Assembly: GCF_965363235.1 (NCBI RefSeq)
Contig: NC_134848.1
Span: forward strand, 62,644,181-62,708,180
Direction: 5' to 3'
DNA length: 64,000 nt
Source: Mytilus galloprovincialis
Taxonomy: Eukaryota > Mollusca > Bivalvia > Mytilida > Mytilidae
Made by a program: the position numbers and the translations under genes. Every line of letters begins with the position of its first letter. Positions within the stretch are counted from its first letter, which is position 1. Of the stretch, positions 1 to 12,470 are shown in pieces. The notes beneath the pieces are model-generated. The model was given only the letters and a program-made list of their open reading frames with translations, ran no database searches and was not told where the DNA came from.

Positions 1-332
1 ATCACCATGGTTTTATCTGTCAATTAACTGGTATTTTACAGGTGACACATGGGAATTTAGAAGCTCACTGGAGATTTTTCAATACCCTTTTCTTTTTAAG
101 AGTTATGCAGATATGATTTTTAAATACCTACATTTTAATTTGTGGAGAGGGCTTACATAGGCTATGCCTGTTGCCCGATCCAATTCAATTTATTTGAATA
201 AAATATTGTTTAAACTAAACTAATTTAATACCTACATTTTGTAGTTTCTACAATCATGACAATCTACTTTGCAGTCTTAAATTTGACAGTACTTAGATAG
301 TTTGTTATACTAATTATTGCAACTATTTTCAG
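1..332. other. 5' flank of BLOC1S6
   Basis: AT-rich sequence before the first coding exon. A likely splice acceptor (TTTTCAG) ends at 332, so the 12 bases before the ATG are 5' UTR and at least one 5' UTR exon probably lies upstream. Bases of about 150-222 resemble the 3' tail of an interspersed retroelement. I see no other coding exon here. Confidence 0.4.
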
Positions 333-344
333 ATATTTTATGAA

Positions 345-3300
345 ATGTCAGACCAAAAAGATGATGTGAAGGTTGAGCAAACCCGGGATACTTTAAATGA
401 AGATTCTAGTGAACATACAGATGATACTAATAATGCTACCAAAGAAGATGTGAAAACAGATAGCAAGGGAGATAATTCTACAGATGATCAAGGTATGATA
501 ATAAATAAAAACGGTAGGAAGGGAGATAACTGAAGATGATCAGGGTATGGCTGTAAATAAAACTTTTAAAGTGCTAACCTTGTACATAAGAATCAGGCAA
601 TTTTGAAAATTTTTAAAAACAGGCCAGAAAAATGCAAACTGAGCTTACCATCCTATTTTATAGTTACCTTAATCCTGAGTTAGAAATGGTAGGTCTATTG
701 TTTCTGCATGTCTGGTAATTTGAGAAATCTCTCGATATTTTTTGGTTAGAATGATAGCAAATTACAGAGTTAGCTCCCCTTGATTGTTAATTTCTAGTGA
801 CTTTCAACAAAATTTTGTCTTGAATTACCAGAACAGGAAAAGAAATCAAATGTTATATTTGTGCACCATTATACAATTTAAACATAAATTAATGTCAACT
901 TGAGTGGGTCCTTGTTTGTCATTATTTCACCACAGCCTCAGATTCTTTGGCAGATTGGCACTTATAAAGGTAGACAAATGTACAAACAATCATTGTACAT
1001 CAATAAAAGAAAAATGCTATAAGGGAGATAACTGTACAGAAAATCATAGTATGACAATAAATCAGTATAACGATTGTAGTAATAGAGGTCACTTTAGAAT
1101 CCTTGCACAAGTTTATTTATATGCATTTAATGTTGTGTAACATGTGCAAACATTCTGATTTAAAAAGCTACAAAATCGAATCAGATAGCATTTCCAGTCT
1201 TGCATTGTCTATGTATGTACAGAATTATCTTAATTTGAAATTCGTATTTCAGTTATTTCTTTAGAAAAATATTTAAGGGCGTATGATACAGTTACAGGGG
1301 AGGTAATGGCGTTGCTAATGTAAATTGTTATTTTCGCGACGTCAAACTATGACTTATCGGGAAAAGATTCAGTTTTCGACTGATTTTTATCATTCAAACT
1401 TATCTTACTTGAAAAGGAGTTCATGGACCCCTCTTTTTTTAAAATGCCATTTGGCTTGATTACAGGAGAAGAATATGTGTGCCAACAACGAATTGTATAT
1501 TTAAATATACAATTCCTTGGTGCAAATATTCAAAATGATTCAATAAAAACGTAAATAGTGCAATTTTTTTTAAATTTGATAAATATACAGCAAAAAATTA
1601 TGTTTTTTTCTACATTCATGAACATTTGATAAATATGAGTTATTTCTGAATAAAAAATGTATAAATTTTTAGGATACTTATAAAATACAGAAATTACAAA
1701 TTATTTAACAAAAAACAATTTGTGTTTATTTTTTAAAAAACAAAATGTTACAAAATGTGTACACGTATGTCTTTTCTCTCAAATGGGAAAATACGGCCAC
1801 AATTCTGAATTTTGAGCAAATATACAAAATTTTGACCTCATTTTAATCAAAAAGTAGCACATGAAGGTATATTTTTTATCACATATTTGATTTTATCAGG
1901 TAAAAAATAGTCTATATGGAAATTTTTATCAAAATGTAAATACAGGATCAAAACTGTATCGTATGCCCTTAAATTCTACATTGCACTTAAAATGAAAGAA
2001 AGAATATACGTAAAGCTTTAGGATGGTAAACTTGTTCATAAAAACAAATTGGATCTTCTAAACGATATAGTTTATGTTTAATATTTTCTTTTTTCAGGAA
2101 GTTCTGAGTTCGTCATAAATCCAGAAACATTAGAAAAGTTAACATTAGGATTCCTGTCTCATTGTTTACCAGATTTACAAAGAGCTAAAGGTTCACTAAC
2201 TGAAATATTGTGAGTAATTTGTAGTCTTTAGATATATATTGATTGCATATACTTTTTATTTTGATTTCAACACCGGTAGACCAAAATGTAAGAATAATTA
2301 TTGTTATAACAGGGAAAGATGCATACAGATAAATATGTATCACTATGTCATCAATCATAGTTCACAACTTTAATAAGGCGAGGTAGTGATTTAAGGGATC
2401 TACCATTTGATTTTTATGGGGGGGCTAGGATGAAAAATTTTGTCCTGCATTTTTTTTTAGCTGTAATATTAATCTGTCCTGCCTTTTTATTTTTCGCTCT
2501 GTTCGGTCCTGCATTTTTTTTTTTTTTAGTTTATCCTGACTTTTTTTTTGCAAGTGTCTCATCCTGCCTTTTTTTTTTTACTCAAAACTCCTGTCCTGCC
2601 TATTTTTTTCTAATTTCATCCTAGCCCATCCCCCCCCCCCCCCCCCCCATAAAACTCAAATGGTAGCTCCCTTACTATAGATGAACTACATAGATAACTT
2701 TGCCAACAAGGCTTCCATAGATATAGACATCATACACTCTATTGTCAAGTGGCCTAGCTCATCATGTCACCATAACTAATGCATGTTGAATGCTTGAAAC
2801 GGATTCTGTTCTTTTGCAAGATAGGATATTGTATGAAAAAAATCCTGACATGAACTTATGTTTGTTACAGTGGTTAACTTTTTTTCTTCATTTGAAAGTC
2901 ACATTCAGAGGCATTTAACACAGAATGGAACATAATGTTCAAGAAAAAGTGAAATTCAGACATTTAAAGACATCAGAGAGTACTAAAATTATATCCTCAC
3001 CTAATGAAAACATTTGTTAAGGATGTTCGCTTCTTTTGATTTTGACTTTTTGTCATATACGCAGAATTTTCTTGTTTTATCCATTTAGTGCCTTTTAAAA
3101 TTTTGCCAGTTATTAATCCATGCTACATGATTTTTTTCCTATTCATTTTCAGAACCAGTCAGAACATTTTACATGAAACAGCACAAAATGAAAATGGTAA
3201 ATTTAAGATCAATGAAGACGTAGAACAAACTGTAAGTCAACAATGCAAAGGAAATGTAAAAAATGGTCATACCATTTACCACTTGGTTGAAATAGTCATT

Positions 3301-6300
3301 AACTTCTTTCTGTCTTTTGGAAAGGTCTAAATCTTAATAGCCAAAATGGTCTGCAGGGGTGTGGAAATATTTGTTGTGAGCACTTGTCTCTGGGCAAGTA
3401 AAACTAAAAATTTTACTTGTCCGGAAAAAAATTACTTGCCCTGATGATCCCAATAAATATTGAAGTATTTCTTGTTAGCTAATATATGATTCTTACTTAG
3501 CACTATTGTGCATCACAAACGAATGAAATCCATTTGTTTATATGTGTAAAAAAATAGGAAAGAAGGAAATGGGTTAACATCAGTGGGACAGAAACCTAAC
3601 AGCAAACCAACCAATGAAATGACATGTAAAGGACAATTTTGCAGCAGTTTTGGAATAAAAATTGTAGCCAGTAGGTACATAATATACTAAATTTGAGGAC
3701 AGTGATTTCTTTTTTTTTTTTAAATACTCTGTGTCCTCCGTTTGCATTTAAGGTTTTCTACTCAACTCATGATTCTTTTTGTCTTGCTTGCCCAGCTTTT
3801 TATTACGTATTTGTCAATCTGAATCTCGATACAAAATTTAAAGAAATGACACAACCGGTAAATGATGGATAAAACTTAATCGACGATCCAGGGTCAATGG
3901 ACAAAGCCAATGCAATGTTACGCGACTCTGGTTCGCATACTTATTTTCATTTATTTTGGCAATCGATCTATTTCCAGTATAATGTAATATTTATCGTCAT
4001 GAACATTGATGTTTTTACTTGCTGAAGATTGGTTTCTTTTACATAAATTAAACATCTTTATATGTTTTGAAATTAATTTTATGTTTTTGTTGGATTTGAA
4101 CTTTGTCTTGTACATGTTGTATATTTTTTTACTTGTCCACGGGCAACCAAGACAAAAATAATTACTTGTCCGGTTGTTCAAATGTACGAGTCGGGCGAGT
4201 CGGGCATAGCATTTCCACACCCCTGGTCTGTACAACTTTCGTCTTCTTAAGGAATGACTGTAATATTTTTTCTGTCTATGAAGAAATAACATTAAAAATT
4301 TAGTGCACATTGAATAACGCGCGTAGCGGGTTATTTTACATTATACTGCAATCAGCTATTTTACTATACAGATAAAGCTATACGTATAAACGTTAGCTTT
4401 ATACGTCAATGACCTCAACTCACCTATAAGCCCCGCCTACTTACAACCATGACAACGTGTAGTAACAATGGTCAAACTTTTATGAATTTAAACTTGTTAT
4501 GTCTTCAAATTGTTAATTTATATACCATGTTTATCAAATGTTATTAATTAAATTCATTTTCCCTTTTTAATTCCTTAAATTGTCGTTGTCTTACCGCCTA
4601 GACTACGCTCATAGGGAAATACCCCAAAATGGTACCCCAAGAGGGGAATTCCAAACACTTTTTTTTAATAATATTTGTTTCATATTTTTATTATTTTTTT
4701 TATTTTTTTTATCGATTTCAGTATAAAAACAATATACATATAGTGTCTTGAAATATGAAATGTATTTGTATTCGGCACGAAACAGGGGAAATGCTCGGTA
4801 TAACCTCGCATTTCCCCCATTTCTAAGCCTCATACAAATAAATTTCATATTTCAAGACACTATACGTATATTGTCTAAGTGTGCACCACATTTTTTATGT
4901 TATTTCGAATAGACAGAAAAAATATTACAGTCATTTCTTATAATTTAATTCTAAATTCCATTTTAAACAGTAGAAAACCATGAAAAAACATTGATGACGT
5001 CACGGTCACATGACTAAATTATGTCTATGGGCTCATAACAAAATAACGTCAGCCAATCAGAAGACGCTTTATATCCAAAATTAAATTATAGTGAAATAGC
5101 ATAATTTATTGCAAAATTGAAAATTTTCGTATGTATTTTATTTCCCTCAATTTTGTGATTAAGATACAATTGTGGAAATATTGATTCATGTTAATTGATC
5201 TTAAAGGAAGATTAGAGACTAATACAAGAAAAATGTCATAAGTAAGGTAGGTTGGGTGTCTAAAATCTAAATGTTTGTCAATAGATATACATGTATGGTT
5301 TAAATATTCGAGCCGCGTCGGATAGATTCACTGTATGCAAATAAATTTCAACACCTTGTTACTTATTTCAGGTTGAAAAAAATCTCTATGCAAAGTCTGT
5401 AAATGTTTGAAAATTGTTTCCATATAAGAACATGAAGAAGCCTAAAATTCTTCTTATATTTTGTATTTGATTGTTACAAAGTTAATCAAAGACCTATTCA
5501 TGTACATGTATAAGGTGTCATACCACCAATTACTCCCTCAAATTTAGAACGTATGTGAAAGTAGGCCTACTCGGACAAAAAATAGTGAACAGATAGGGAC
5601 TTTTAATTGGTGGTATGACACCTATAATCACACTTGCATAAGATCAATTTCTATCAGACACTGCTCATTTTTAAAAGGCTTCTGGGTCAATGTACTTTCA
5701 AAATTCACTATAAAAACTTGGGGTCATTGACATTGTTCTATTAGCATGATTAGAATACATTGAAATTAATTAGATCATAGATATAATATTTGGGTTATAT
5801 AGAGGAAACATTTTGTTTTTCCTTATTGAGGAAATATTAAACTATGGAGTTGGGTAAAGTTTAATGAGAGAATTATTTTTATATCAGTTGTAAACTTATT
5901 ACTTTTTATAGATGACCAAAGTTAAGCTTTACCATGCCAAGTTGTTGTATTTAAAGAGAGAAATGAATCACCTGGGAGAGAAATCATTTAAGCTCAAGGT
6001 AGGCCATACAATACAGTCTGGTTATTACAAAGTAATTTTTCCTTAATAATTTTTTTTTTTACATAAATTTATATAAGACAATAAAACGGCAATGAAATGT
6101 ATATTCAGGTTAAGATCATGTTCATGTATATATAGCATAATATAAACCCTGCTTGATAGATTGACACTCTGAGCCAGATTTTCAATTTCATGATAGTTTA
6201 TAATTTACTAGAAAGTTCACAATATTCATGATAGTTTATAATTTACTAGAAAGTTCACAATAACACATGTCTGATATTATCTAGAAATATTTTTTACGTT

Positions 6301-6753
6301 ATTAGCCAACCAGTCTTTACTCCCAACTCCTATATCTACATGCAATTAGGAGAAGCACCAAATCCTGATATGGAAAATGATATAATATTCTCGAAAGAAG
6401 TCTATGATTCTATTTTATTTTATTTTGCTGTGTAATAAAATTGAGAATGGAAATGGGGAATGTGTCAAAGAGACAACAACCCGACCATAGAGCAGACAAC
6501 AGCGAAGGCAACCAGTGGTTTTCAATGCATTGAGAAACTCCTGCACCCGGAGGAGTCCTTATGCTGGCCCTATTTTGATCTAATCAGATAATTTCATATT
6601 GCTTTGTAGAAGAGAGGAATAAAACTTCAGCAACAGAAAATTAAAGAGGAATTACAGAAACAGGAACAAGAAGAGAAAGAAAAAATGAGGGAGGAAATGT
6701 TAACAGCAAAAATTGCTAAGAAACGATCATCTAGCCAATCAGAAAAGAGCTAG
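345..6753 (+). CDS. BLOC1S6: BLOC1S6 (pallidin), complete, five coding exons
   Basis: Coding exons are 345-492, 2098-2209, 3153-3231, 5912-5998 and 6610-6753. All introns are GT-AG and the phases fit, giving 189 residues (human pallidin is about 172). The product is a subunit of BLOC-1, the cytosolic complex that sorts cargo from endosomes to lysosome-related organelles and binds SNAREs such as syntaxin. The N-terminal 50 residues are acidic and probably disordered. Exon 2 encodes the diagnostic FLSHCLPDLQRAK segment (human has LLSHYLPDLQRSK). Exon 4 has KLYHAKLLYLKREM (human KHYHAKLVNIRKEM). Exon 5 has KLQQQKIKEELQKQEQEE, a basic/acidic coiled-coil end like the human one. The start was chosen as the first ATG after the acceptor; a more 5' coding exon cannot be fully excluded. 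Recognition rests on remembered family sequence along the whole length. Confidence 0.93.
2390..2677. repeat. Inverted-repeat element with T-rich minisatellite core
   Basis: The arms read AAGGGATCTACCATTTGA near 2394 and its reverse complement near 2655-2675. Next to them are G-run and C-run tracts (C tract about 2631-2648). The core is a degenerate tandem repeat of TCCTGCC followed by T runs, period about 35 to 50. It lies in BLOC1S6 intron 2. The forward open frame across it is a by-product of the T runs. Confidence 0.7.
3354..4225. mobile_element. Non-autonomous DNA transposon, CAG-type TIR, 5-bp TSD GTCTG
   Basis: An 872-bp insertion in BLOC1S6 intron 3. It begins CAGGGGTGTGGAAAT and ends with the exact complement ATTTCCACACCCCTG. 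It is flanked by GTCTG at 3349-3353 and again at 4226-4230. No transposase is visible. The 119-residue reverse-strand frame inside it has no recognisable domain. Ends of this type are common in hAT elements, but the duplication here is 5 bp rather than 8. Confidence 0.85.
4245..4941. mobile_element. Long-TIR MITE with an internal hairpin
   Basis: An arm of about 65 bp at 4247-4311 (GGAATGACTGTAATATTTTT...) is the inverse of 4872-4941. Inside it a second inverted pair, 4741-4770 and 4833-4865, is built on AGTGTCTTGAAATATGAAAT. No coding capacity is seen. It lies in BLOC1S6 intron 3. Confidence 0.75.
4990..5100. repeat. Dispersed repeat, GTCAGCCAATCAGAAGAC family
   Basis: The stretch TGACGTCAC... 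GTCAGCCAATCAGAAGACGC ...TCCAAAATTAAATTAT recurs with substitutions at about 54036-54140. It may be the outer part of the MITE just upstream. Confidence 0.6.
5513..5623. mobile_element. Small MITE with perfect 20-bp TIRs
   Basis: AGGTGTCATACCACCAATTA at 5513-5532 is exactly complementary to 5604-5623, giving a 111-bp element in BLOC1S6 intron 3. The target duplication is not clear; ATA on both sides is possible. Confidence 0.75.
6188..6262. repeat. Tandem duplication, 38-bp period, two copies
   Basis: TCATGATAGTTTATAATTTA starts at 6188 and again at 6226, with identical continuation to 6262. It lies in BLOC1S6 intron 4. Confidence 0.85.
6434..6575 (-). repeat. Reverse-oriented fragment of retroelement 3' tail
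   Basis: It reads as the complement of the tail that follows the reverse transcriptase remnant (17566-17660 and 15181-15230). Shared landmarks are GACAACAACCCGACCA, TTGAGAAACTCC and CACCCGGAGGAGTCC. Confidence 0.7.
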
Positions 6754-8567
6754 TATCATTCAGAAATATATAACTTAATTACTGTTTTACTGGAAACTTT
6801 CATAATGTTATTTTTAAAATGCTGACCAATGTAAAAAAATATTTATTAATGGCAAAATAGTCATGTGTTGGTGTTTGAACTTTTTATATGAGGCTGGATG
6901 ATGTAAGTTATAAACTGTTTTTGTGTGCTTATTCTTTATTTTATTATGGAAAAAGGGGAATCCAAGATTCCAGATTGTTTAAATAATGACATGTGCTGAT
7001 CATTTAAAAGTCCTAAAAATAATACAACTCTCACTAAGCATTTAATAAAACTTAAATTAAACAATTAATTGAATATTAATTCTTGAAAATTTATGTTAAT
7101 TATCAACATTCCTGGTTGTTTCATTATATCATATGTTGTTAATTATAATATTTGTTTATGTGCAATATTGATAATAAATTATTATAATACTATATTGTAA
7201 TACTTCAATTTTATGATTTTCTTTGGAACTGTCATAAGTGAGATTTGGCTGGCTGTAAAACCAGTGTAAGTCCACTATATTCTACATAAGAAAATGTCTG
7301 TACTGGGTTGGGTATATAACACCTGGTGTCAATTAGTTTGGTGTGTTTGAGATTTTGGTTTTGCAATTTGCTTAATTATGCCTAAGACATAAGTGAAGCA
7401 GTTTTGTTGGTTTTCTCATTTGCCTTATTTTACATTTATTTTGTCGGGACAATTAATTGCTTGCTTTGCCTTTGGGTTTTGCTCATTGTTAAAGGCTACA
7501 CAGCAAGTTAATCTCTCTAACTAGCAAATTTACCTGACGATATCGGGATATAGGTATTGAGTAGGATCTTAACACGTACTTGTGATTTGTTTAAAACCGG
7601 TTTTGATAAAAATAAACGAAGAAATGTCGAAATGTTCAGAACTTAATTAAATCTGTATTTGGGCAAGATAGTGCAAGCATACGATTTTTATTGCGTCTTA
7701 CACTTTGAGAAGCGAATAATCTTTAGCTACTTTATTTAAATATTGTGTAAAAACGTTAATAATGAGCTGTGAAAGTCAAGTGGCTAGAGCATTTTCTGAG
7801 GAAGTTTTAAAAAATTGCAAAGAAATATTTTAACAGTGGGTTAGCTTTCATTAGTCTTCACTATCTATAGATTAACAACTTTTGGTTATATTTATAATTT
7901 AGAATCATCATTGAAGGTGGAGCACGATTGCACAGTTAATTAATAATGTTGTTGTATGCAAGAGTGACATTCCGTTGTATTGTGTGCCAATTCGAAAAAG
8001 TTATGCGAGTATTGTCTCCCTTTAACAGCTTCATTATTTCTGTATAATAATTAAGTATAGGTTTCTGATATAATTTTGAATAATTACAAAATGTATCAGT
8101 TCAATATATTTCAGTTTTTGTTATTGATGTACGAATATAATTTCATAAATTTGAAACGTTTAAAATGATTACATACCAATAATAAAGAACCGTTCATCAT
8201 TTTTGAAAAAGACTATAAATGAAAATCGAATTATTAATCTTCCCTTCATGATAGATTGATTGGGAAATGAACCAGAGTTATCTAATGGTAATCACAGAGA
8301 TGGACTAGCAAGCAATATTTAGTTGTAGCTTATTTAACGTTAAAACAATTTTCCACTATAAACAAATGTAACTTTATACAAATATAAGGACTTTGTTAGC
8401 TAAATCTAGAAATTTTATTAGATATTATGAATTTTTATTACAATAGACCAATATGCTACTCTAACATCTGTATTATTTGATCACTACAGGGGATTTTTCT
8501 CATGGACAATCATACCAAATCTTATTATTTTATTGATATGACATACCTCAGCTTTTAGATAAAAGCT
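6754..8567. other. BLOC1S6 3' flank, no gene seen
   Basis: AT-rich. The first part is the BLOC1S6 3' UTR, with AATAAA-type hexamers near 7040 and 7170. I see no conserved coding segment and no clear element boundary. Confidence 0.4.
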
Positions 8568-8704
8568 CAGAGGCGGATTTAAAGGGTTTTTCAGGAGGCC
8601 CGGGCCCCTCCTTTTCTGGGAAAAAAATGGTTCATTAAATAGGGAATTGCTGAAGCATGACAGTAGTGGGCCACCTCTTATGAAAATTTCTGGATCTGCC
8701 ACTG
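8568..8704. mobile_element. 137-bp MITE, CAG-type TIR, 5-bp TSD AAGCT
   Basis: It starts CAGAGGCGGATTTAA and ends GGATCTGCCACTG. AAGCT flanks it at 8563-8567 and 8705-8709. The ends match the copies at 18658-18821 and 46927-47095. The short reverse frame across it is not a gene. Confidence 0.85.
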
Positions 8705-9004
8705 AAGCTAAGGTTTAAGAAACTTGGTATGGAGATATGAAGGCACCCATTCAGGAAAAAAGGACCAAATCTATTTCCGCATTGCAACAAGAGAACAAAA
8801 ATTTTAAGAGGGGAATTTCTTTATAGTTTGATCAATTTATTGATAGATAATATGTTGAATGTCCTGTGGTTAATATTTCATGCATATTCAGAAGAGAACA
8901 AATAAACACATTATGGATTAGACCAGGGGCGATGAACAGAAAATTTAGAATGCCATTAGAAAACGACAGGCTTTATCATTCTTCAATCCTTTCAAACTGA
9001 TTCT

Positions 9005-11050
9005 AGTTTTTGTTGAGCATGTGATTTCTGTTGCAGAAAGCTCGACATAGGGATATTGGTCTGGCGGTGGCGGTGGCATTAGCTAACATCTTAAAAGCTT
9101 TATATTGCAGAAGGTAAAAGACCTGGATCCTTCATACTTTGTATATAGATGCCTTTAATATGTTATGAAGTTTCCTTCTGTCATATGTGCATTTTGTCCC
9201 ACTGCAATTGTTTGCACCTGTCCTAAGTCAGGAATCTGATGTTCAGTGGTTGTCGTCTGTTAATGTGGTTCATAAGTATTTCTCGTTTCTCGTTTTTTAT
9301 ACAGATTAGACCGTTTTGTTTTCCTGTTTGAATGGTTTAACACTAGTAATTACTTGGGCCCTTTATAGGCTGCTGTTCGGTGTGGGCCTAGTCTCAGTGT
9401 TGAAGACTGTACCTTGACCTGTAATGATTTACTTTTATAAATTGTGACTTGGATGGAGAGTTGTCTCATTGGCACTCATACCACATCTTCTTATATCTAT
9501 TGTCCTTGACTTCATTTTCTTGGTTCAGTGACTACTTAAAAAAAAGAAAAGATTTTAAGTATAATGAATAATAGGATAACTGTATTTGGTATGTGCATAC
9601 TTTGCAATTTTCATGGCCGTCAGACAGTTTCCACTTCACATACCTCATTTCATGGATCAGTAAACAAGGTTAAGTTTTCATGGTTAAGTCTATATCATAG
9701 AGATACTATAAGCACTACATCTTCTATATTTGGTGTTTGGAATGTCTGTAAGTTGTACATGTCCAACTGGTAAGTGTCATCTCACCTTGACCTCATTTTT
9801 ATGGTTCAGTGGTTACAGTTAAGTTTTTGTGGTGTTTTTTTTCCATGGAAGTATTATATTGACAATACTTCCATGGTTTTTGTCGAGCCTGCAACTTTTG
9901 TTGCAGAAAGCTCGACATAGGGATAGTGATCCGGCGGCGGCTATGGCGTTAGCTTACTTTTTAAAAGGTTTATATTTTAGAAGGTGAAAGACCTGGATGC
10001 TTCATACTTTGTATATAGATGCCTCATGTTACGAAGTTTCCGTCAGTCACATGTCCAATGTCCTTGACCTCATTTTCATGGTTCAGTGACCACTTGAAAA
10101 AAAAGTTCAGAATTTTTGTAATGTTAAATTCTCTCTTATTATAAGTAATAGGATAACTATATTTGGTATGTGCCCGTCAGACCGTTTCACTTGACCTCGA
10201 CCTCATTTCATGGATCAGTGAACAAGGTTAAGTTTTGGTGGTCAAGTCCATATCTCAGATACTATAAGCAATAGGGCTAATATTTTTGGTGTATGGAAGG
10301 ACTAGAAGGTGTACATGTCCAACTGGCAGGTGTCATCTGACCTTGACCTCATTTTCATGGTTCAGTGGTTATAGTTAAGTTTTTGTGTTTTGGTCTGTTT
10401 TTCGCATACTTTATGCAATAGGTCTACTATATTTGTTGTATGGAATGATTGTAAGGTGTACATGTCTAGTGGGCAGATGTCATCTGACCTTGACCTCATT
10501 TTCATGGTTCAGTGGTCAAAGTTAAGTTTATAAGTTTTGGTCTTTTTATCTAATATTATATGCCAAAGGTCAACTATATTTGGTGCATGGAAATATATTA
10601 TGATCTATATGTCAGTCCCGCAGGTTTTATTTGACCATGACCTCAATTGCACGGTTTATTGCTCAGTGTTAAGTTTTTGTGTTTTGGTCTATTTTTCTTA
10701 AACTATAAGTAGTAGGTCAACTATATTTGTTGTATGGAAGCTTTGTTAGCTGTACATGTCTGCCTGGCATGGTTCATCTGACCTTGACCTCATTTTCATG
10801 GTTCATTGGTCTTTGTTTAGCTATCTTGGTTAATGTTAGGTTTATGTGACAGTTGTAATAAAGCTTTATACTTAGGACTATCAACATAATATCAATGATT
10901 AGTAAAGAAGGCGAGACATTTCAGTGTGTGCACTCTTGTTCTAATACTGTATGATATTGGTTTACTATATTTGGTGTATCAAATGACTGTAAGGTGTATA
11001 TGTTCATCAGGTTGGTGTTATCTGACCTTGACCTCATTTTCATGGTGTTT
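9005..11050. repeat. Nested hairpin-headed repeats with degenerate tandem units
   Basis: An outer copy opens near 9014 with GTTGCAGAAAGCTCGACATA and GGCGGTGGCGGTGG. A second head is at 9843-9960. It contains an inverted pair CCATGGAAGTATT/AATACTTCCATGG and the stem GTCGAGC...TGCAAC/GTTGCA...GCTCGAC. The body is a degenerate repeat carrying GACCTTGACCTCATTTTCAT, with periods of about 150-240 bp (near 10335, 10490, 10785, 11023). The inner copy ends near 10935. Bases about 9187-9500 are an unrelated retroelement-tail fragment (ATTAGACCGTT..., GGAGAGTTGTCTCATTGGCA) inserted in the outer copy. The style resembles bivalve 'pearl' elements; that name is recalled, not tested. Confidence 0.7.
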
Positions 11051-11370
11051 ATCGTCGTAAATGATTATAAAAAGCTCTTATGAAACCCTGAACCAATATC
11101 TACCAAACTTTAGCTGCATGATCCTTAGGTTACCTAGAATATATAAGTTTGTGCATTTTGTTCCTTCCTTCTTGTCAACCAATCAACATGACAGCCATGG
11201 ATAGGAATAGGACAGAAGGGTAAATGCATTTATTTTATTGTATCTTGAAAATCATGCTAGAGAAAGAAAATCTGACATTAACAAAAATGTTCACAATGTC
11301 AAGTTCTTTCTATGTCGGCCATAATTATCAGATGTCTCCTTACATGAATTATTGCCCTGAATTACATTTT
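11051..11370. other. Intergenic, probable repeat remnant
   Basis: No gene seen. The sequence reads like the trailing part of a dispersed repeat, but I cannot define its ends. Confidence 0.3.
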
Positions 11371-12470
11371 TTATACGACCGCAAAAATTTTTTGCAGTCG
11401 TATATTGGTATGACGTTGGCGTCGTCATCGTCGTTGTCGTCTGAAGAGACATGGTTTTTGCACTATAACTTTAGTATAAGTAAATAGAAATCTATGAAAT
11501 TTGAACATAAGGTTTATGACCACAAAAGGAAGGTTGCGATTGATTTTGGGAGTTTTGGTCCCAACAGTTTAGGAATAAGGGGTATATAAGGTGTATAACA
11601 TCCTCCGGTGTTACATCAACCAGAGTACATGTGGTTTATAAGTTGTATAACATCCTCCTGCGTAACATCAACCCGGGTACGTCTGTTTAAAGGTGTATAA
11701 CATCCTCCTGTGGTACATCAACCAGGATACATGTGGTATACAAGGTGTATAAAATCCCCCTGTCTTACATCAACTAGAGTACATGTGGTATACAAGGTGT
11801 ATAACATCCTTCTGTGTTACATCAACCATTGCATTGACTTAAGACTCAGGTGGTTTAATTGATGAAACTTTATAAATTGACTTCCAAAAATGGGGTAGAC
11901 CACTTTCCAATCCCCCTTCTTTAATTCATAAAAAAAATCCAACCGTTAACCTTTTGTCCATACTAGGTACAAATGATAGGCAACTGCCCAAGGTTGCCTG
12001 GACCCGAAGACCCAGGTTGTTAAAATTATGGAACGCTTTTAATCGATGTCTAAAGTTAGGGTAGGGAGACCCTACCACCTCCGTTCTTGAGTTCATTCAA
12101 GATTTTCTACGGCTAAGCTTTTGTCCACACTAGGTACAAATGATAGGCATTACTATAAGGTTGCCTGACCTTTAGACTCAGGTGTTTAAATGCCACTTTT
12201 TTTTTTTTGGTATCATATGGCTTTGAAACTTTGTAAACTGTTTTATAATATACTAAGCTTATATCATGCCAAGTTTTATCAGAATTGGTCAAGTTTTAGG
12301 CCCCAAAGAGGTGCATTTCAGCAAATTTTGAATTTTTACTTTAACAGCTTCTCTGAATGATCTATTGATATTAATTTGTCAAACTACATGAGAAGAAATG
12401 ATTTTCACTTTCATTTGATAGAAATTTTGTGAAAAAGTCACTTTTCAGGTTAAATGACCAAAATGTAGCT
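11371..12470. repeat. Hairpin-headed repeat with 52-bp tandem array
   Basis: The head is the near-palindrome ATACGACCGCAAAAA/TTTTTGCAGTCGTAT (11371-11403), followed by a GTCGTC-rich stretch. Five units of about 52-58 bp carrying TGTATAACATCCTCCTGTG follow at 11584-11828. Then come two copies of a unit of about 170 bp with TTTTGTCCA.ACTAGGTACAA (near 11952 and 12119). There is no coding content. Confidence 0.7.

Noticed and set aside
3951-4310. Reverse open frame of 119 codons
   Set aside because: Lies mostly in the 3354-4225 transposon, crosses its end, and has no recognisable domain.
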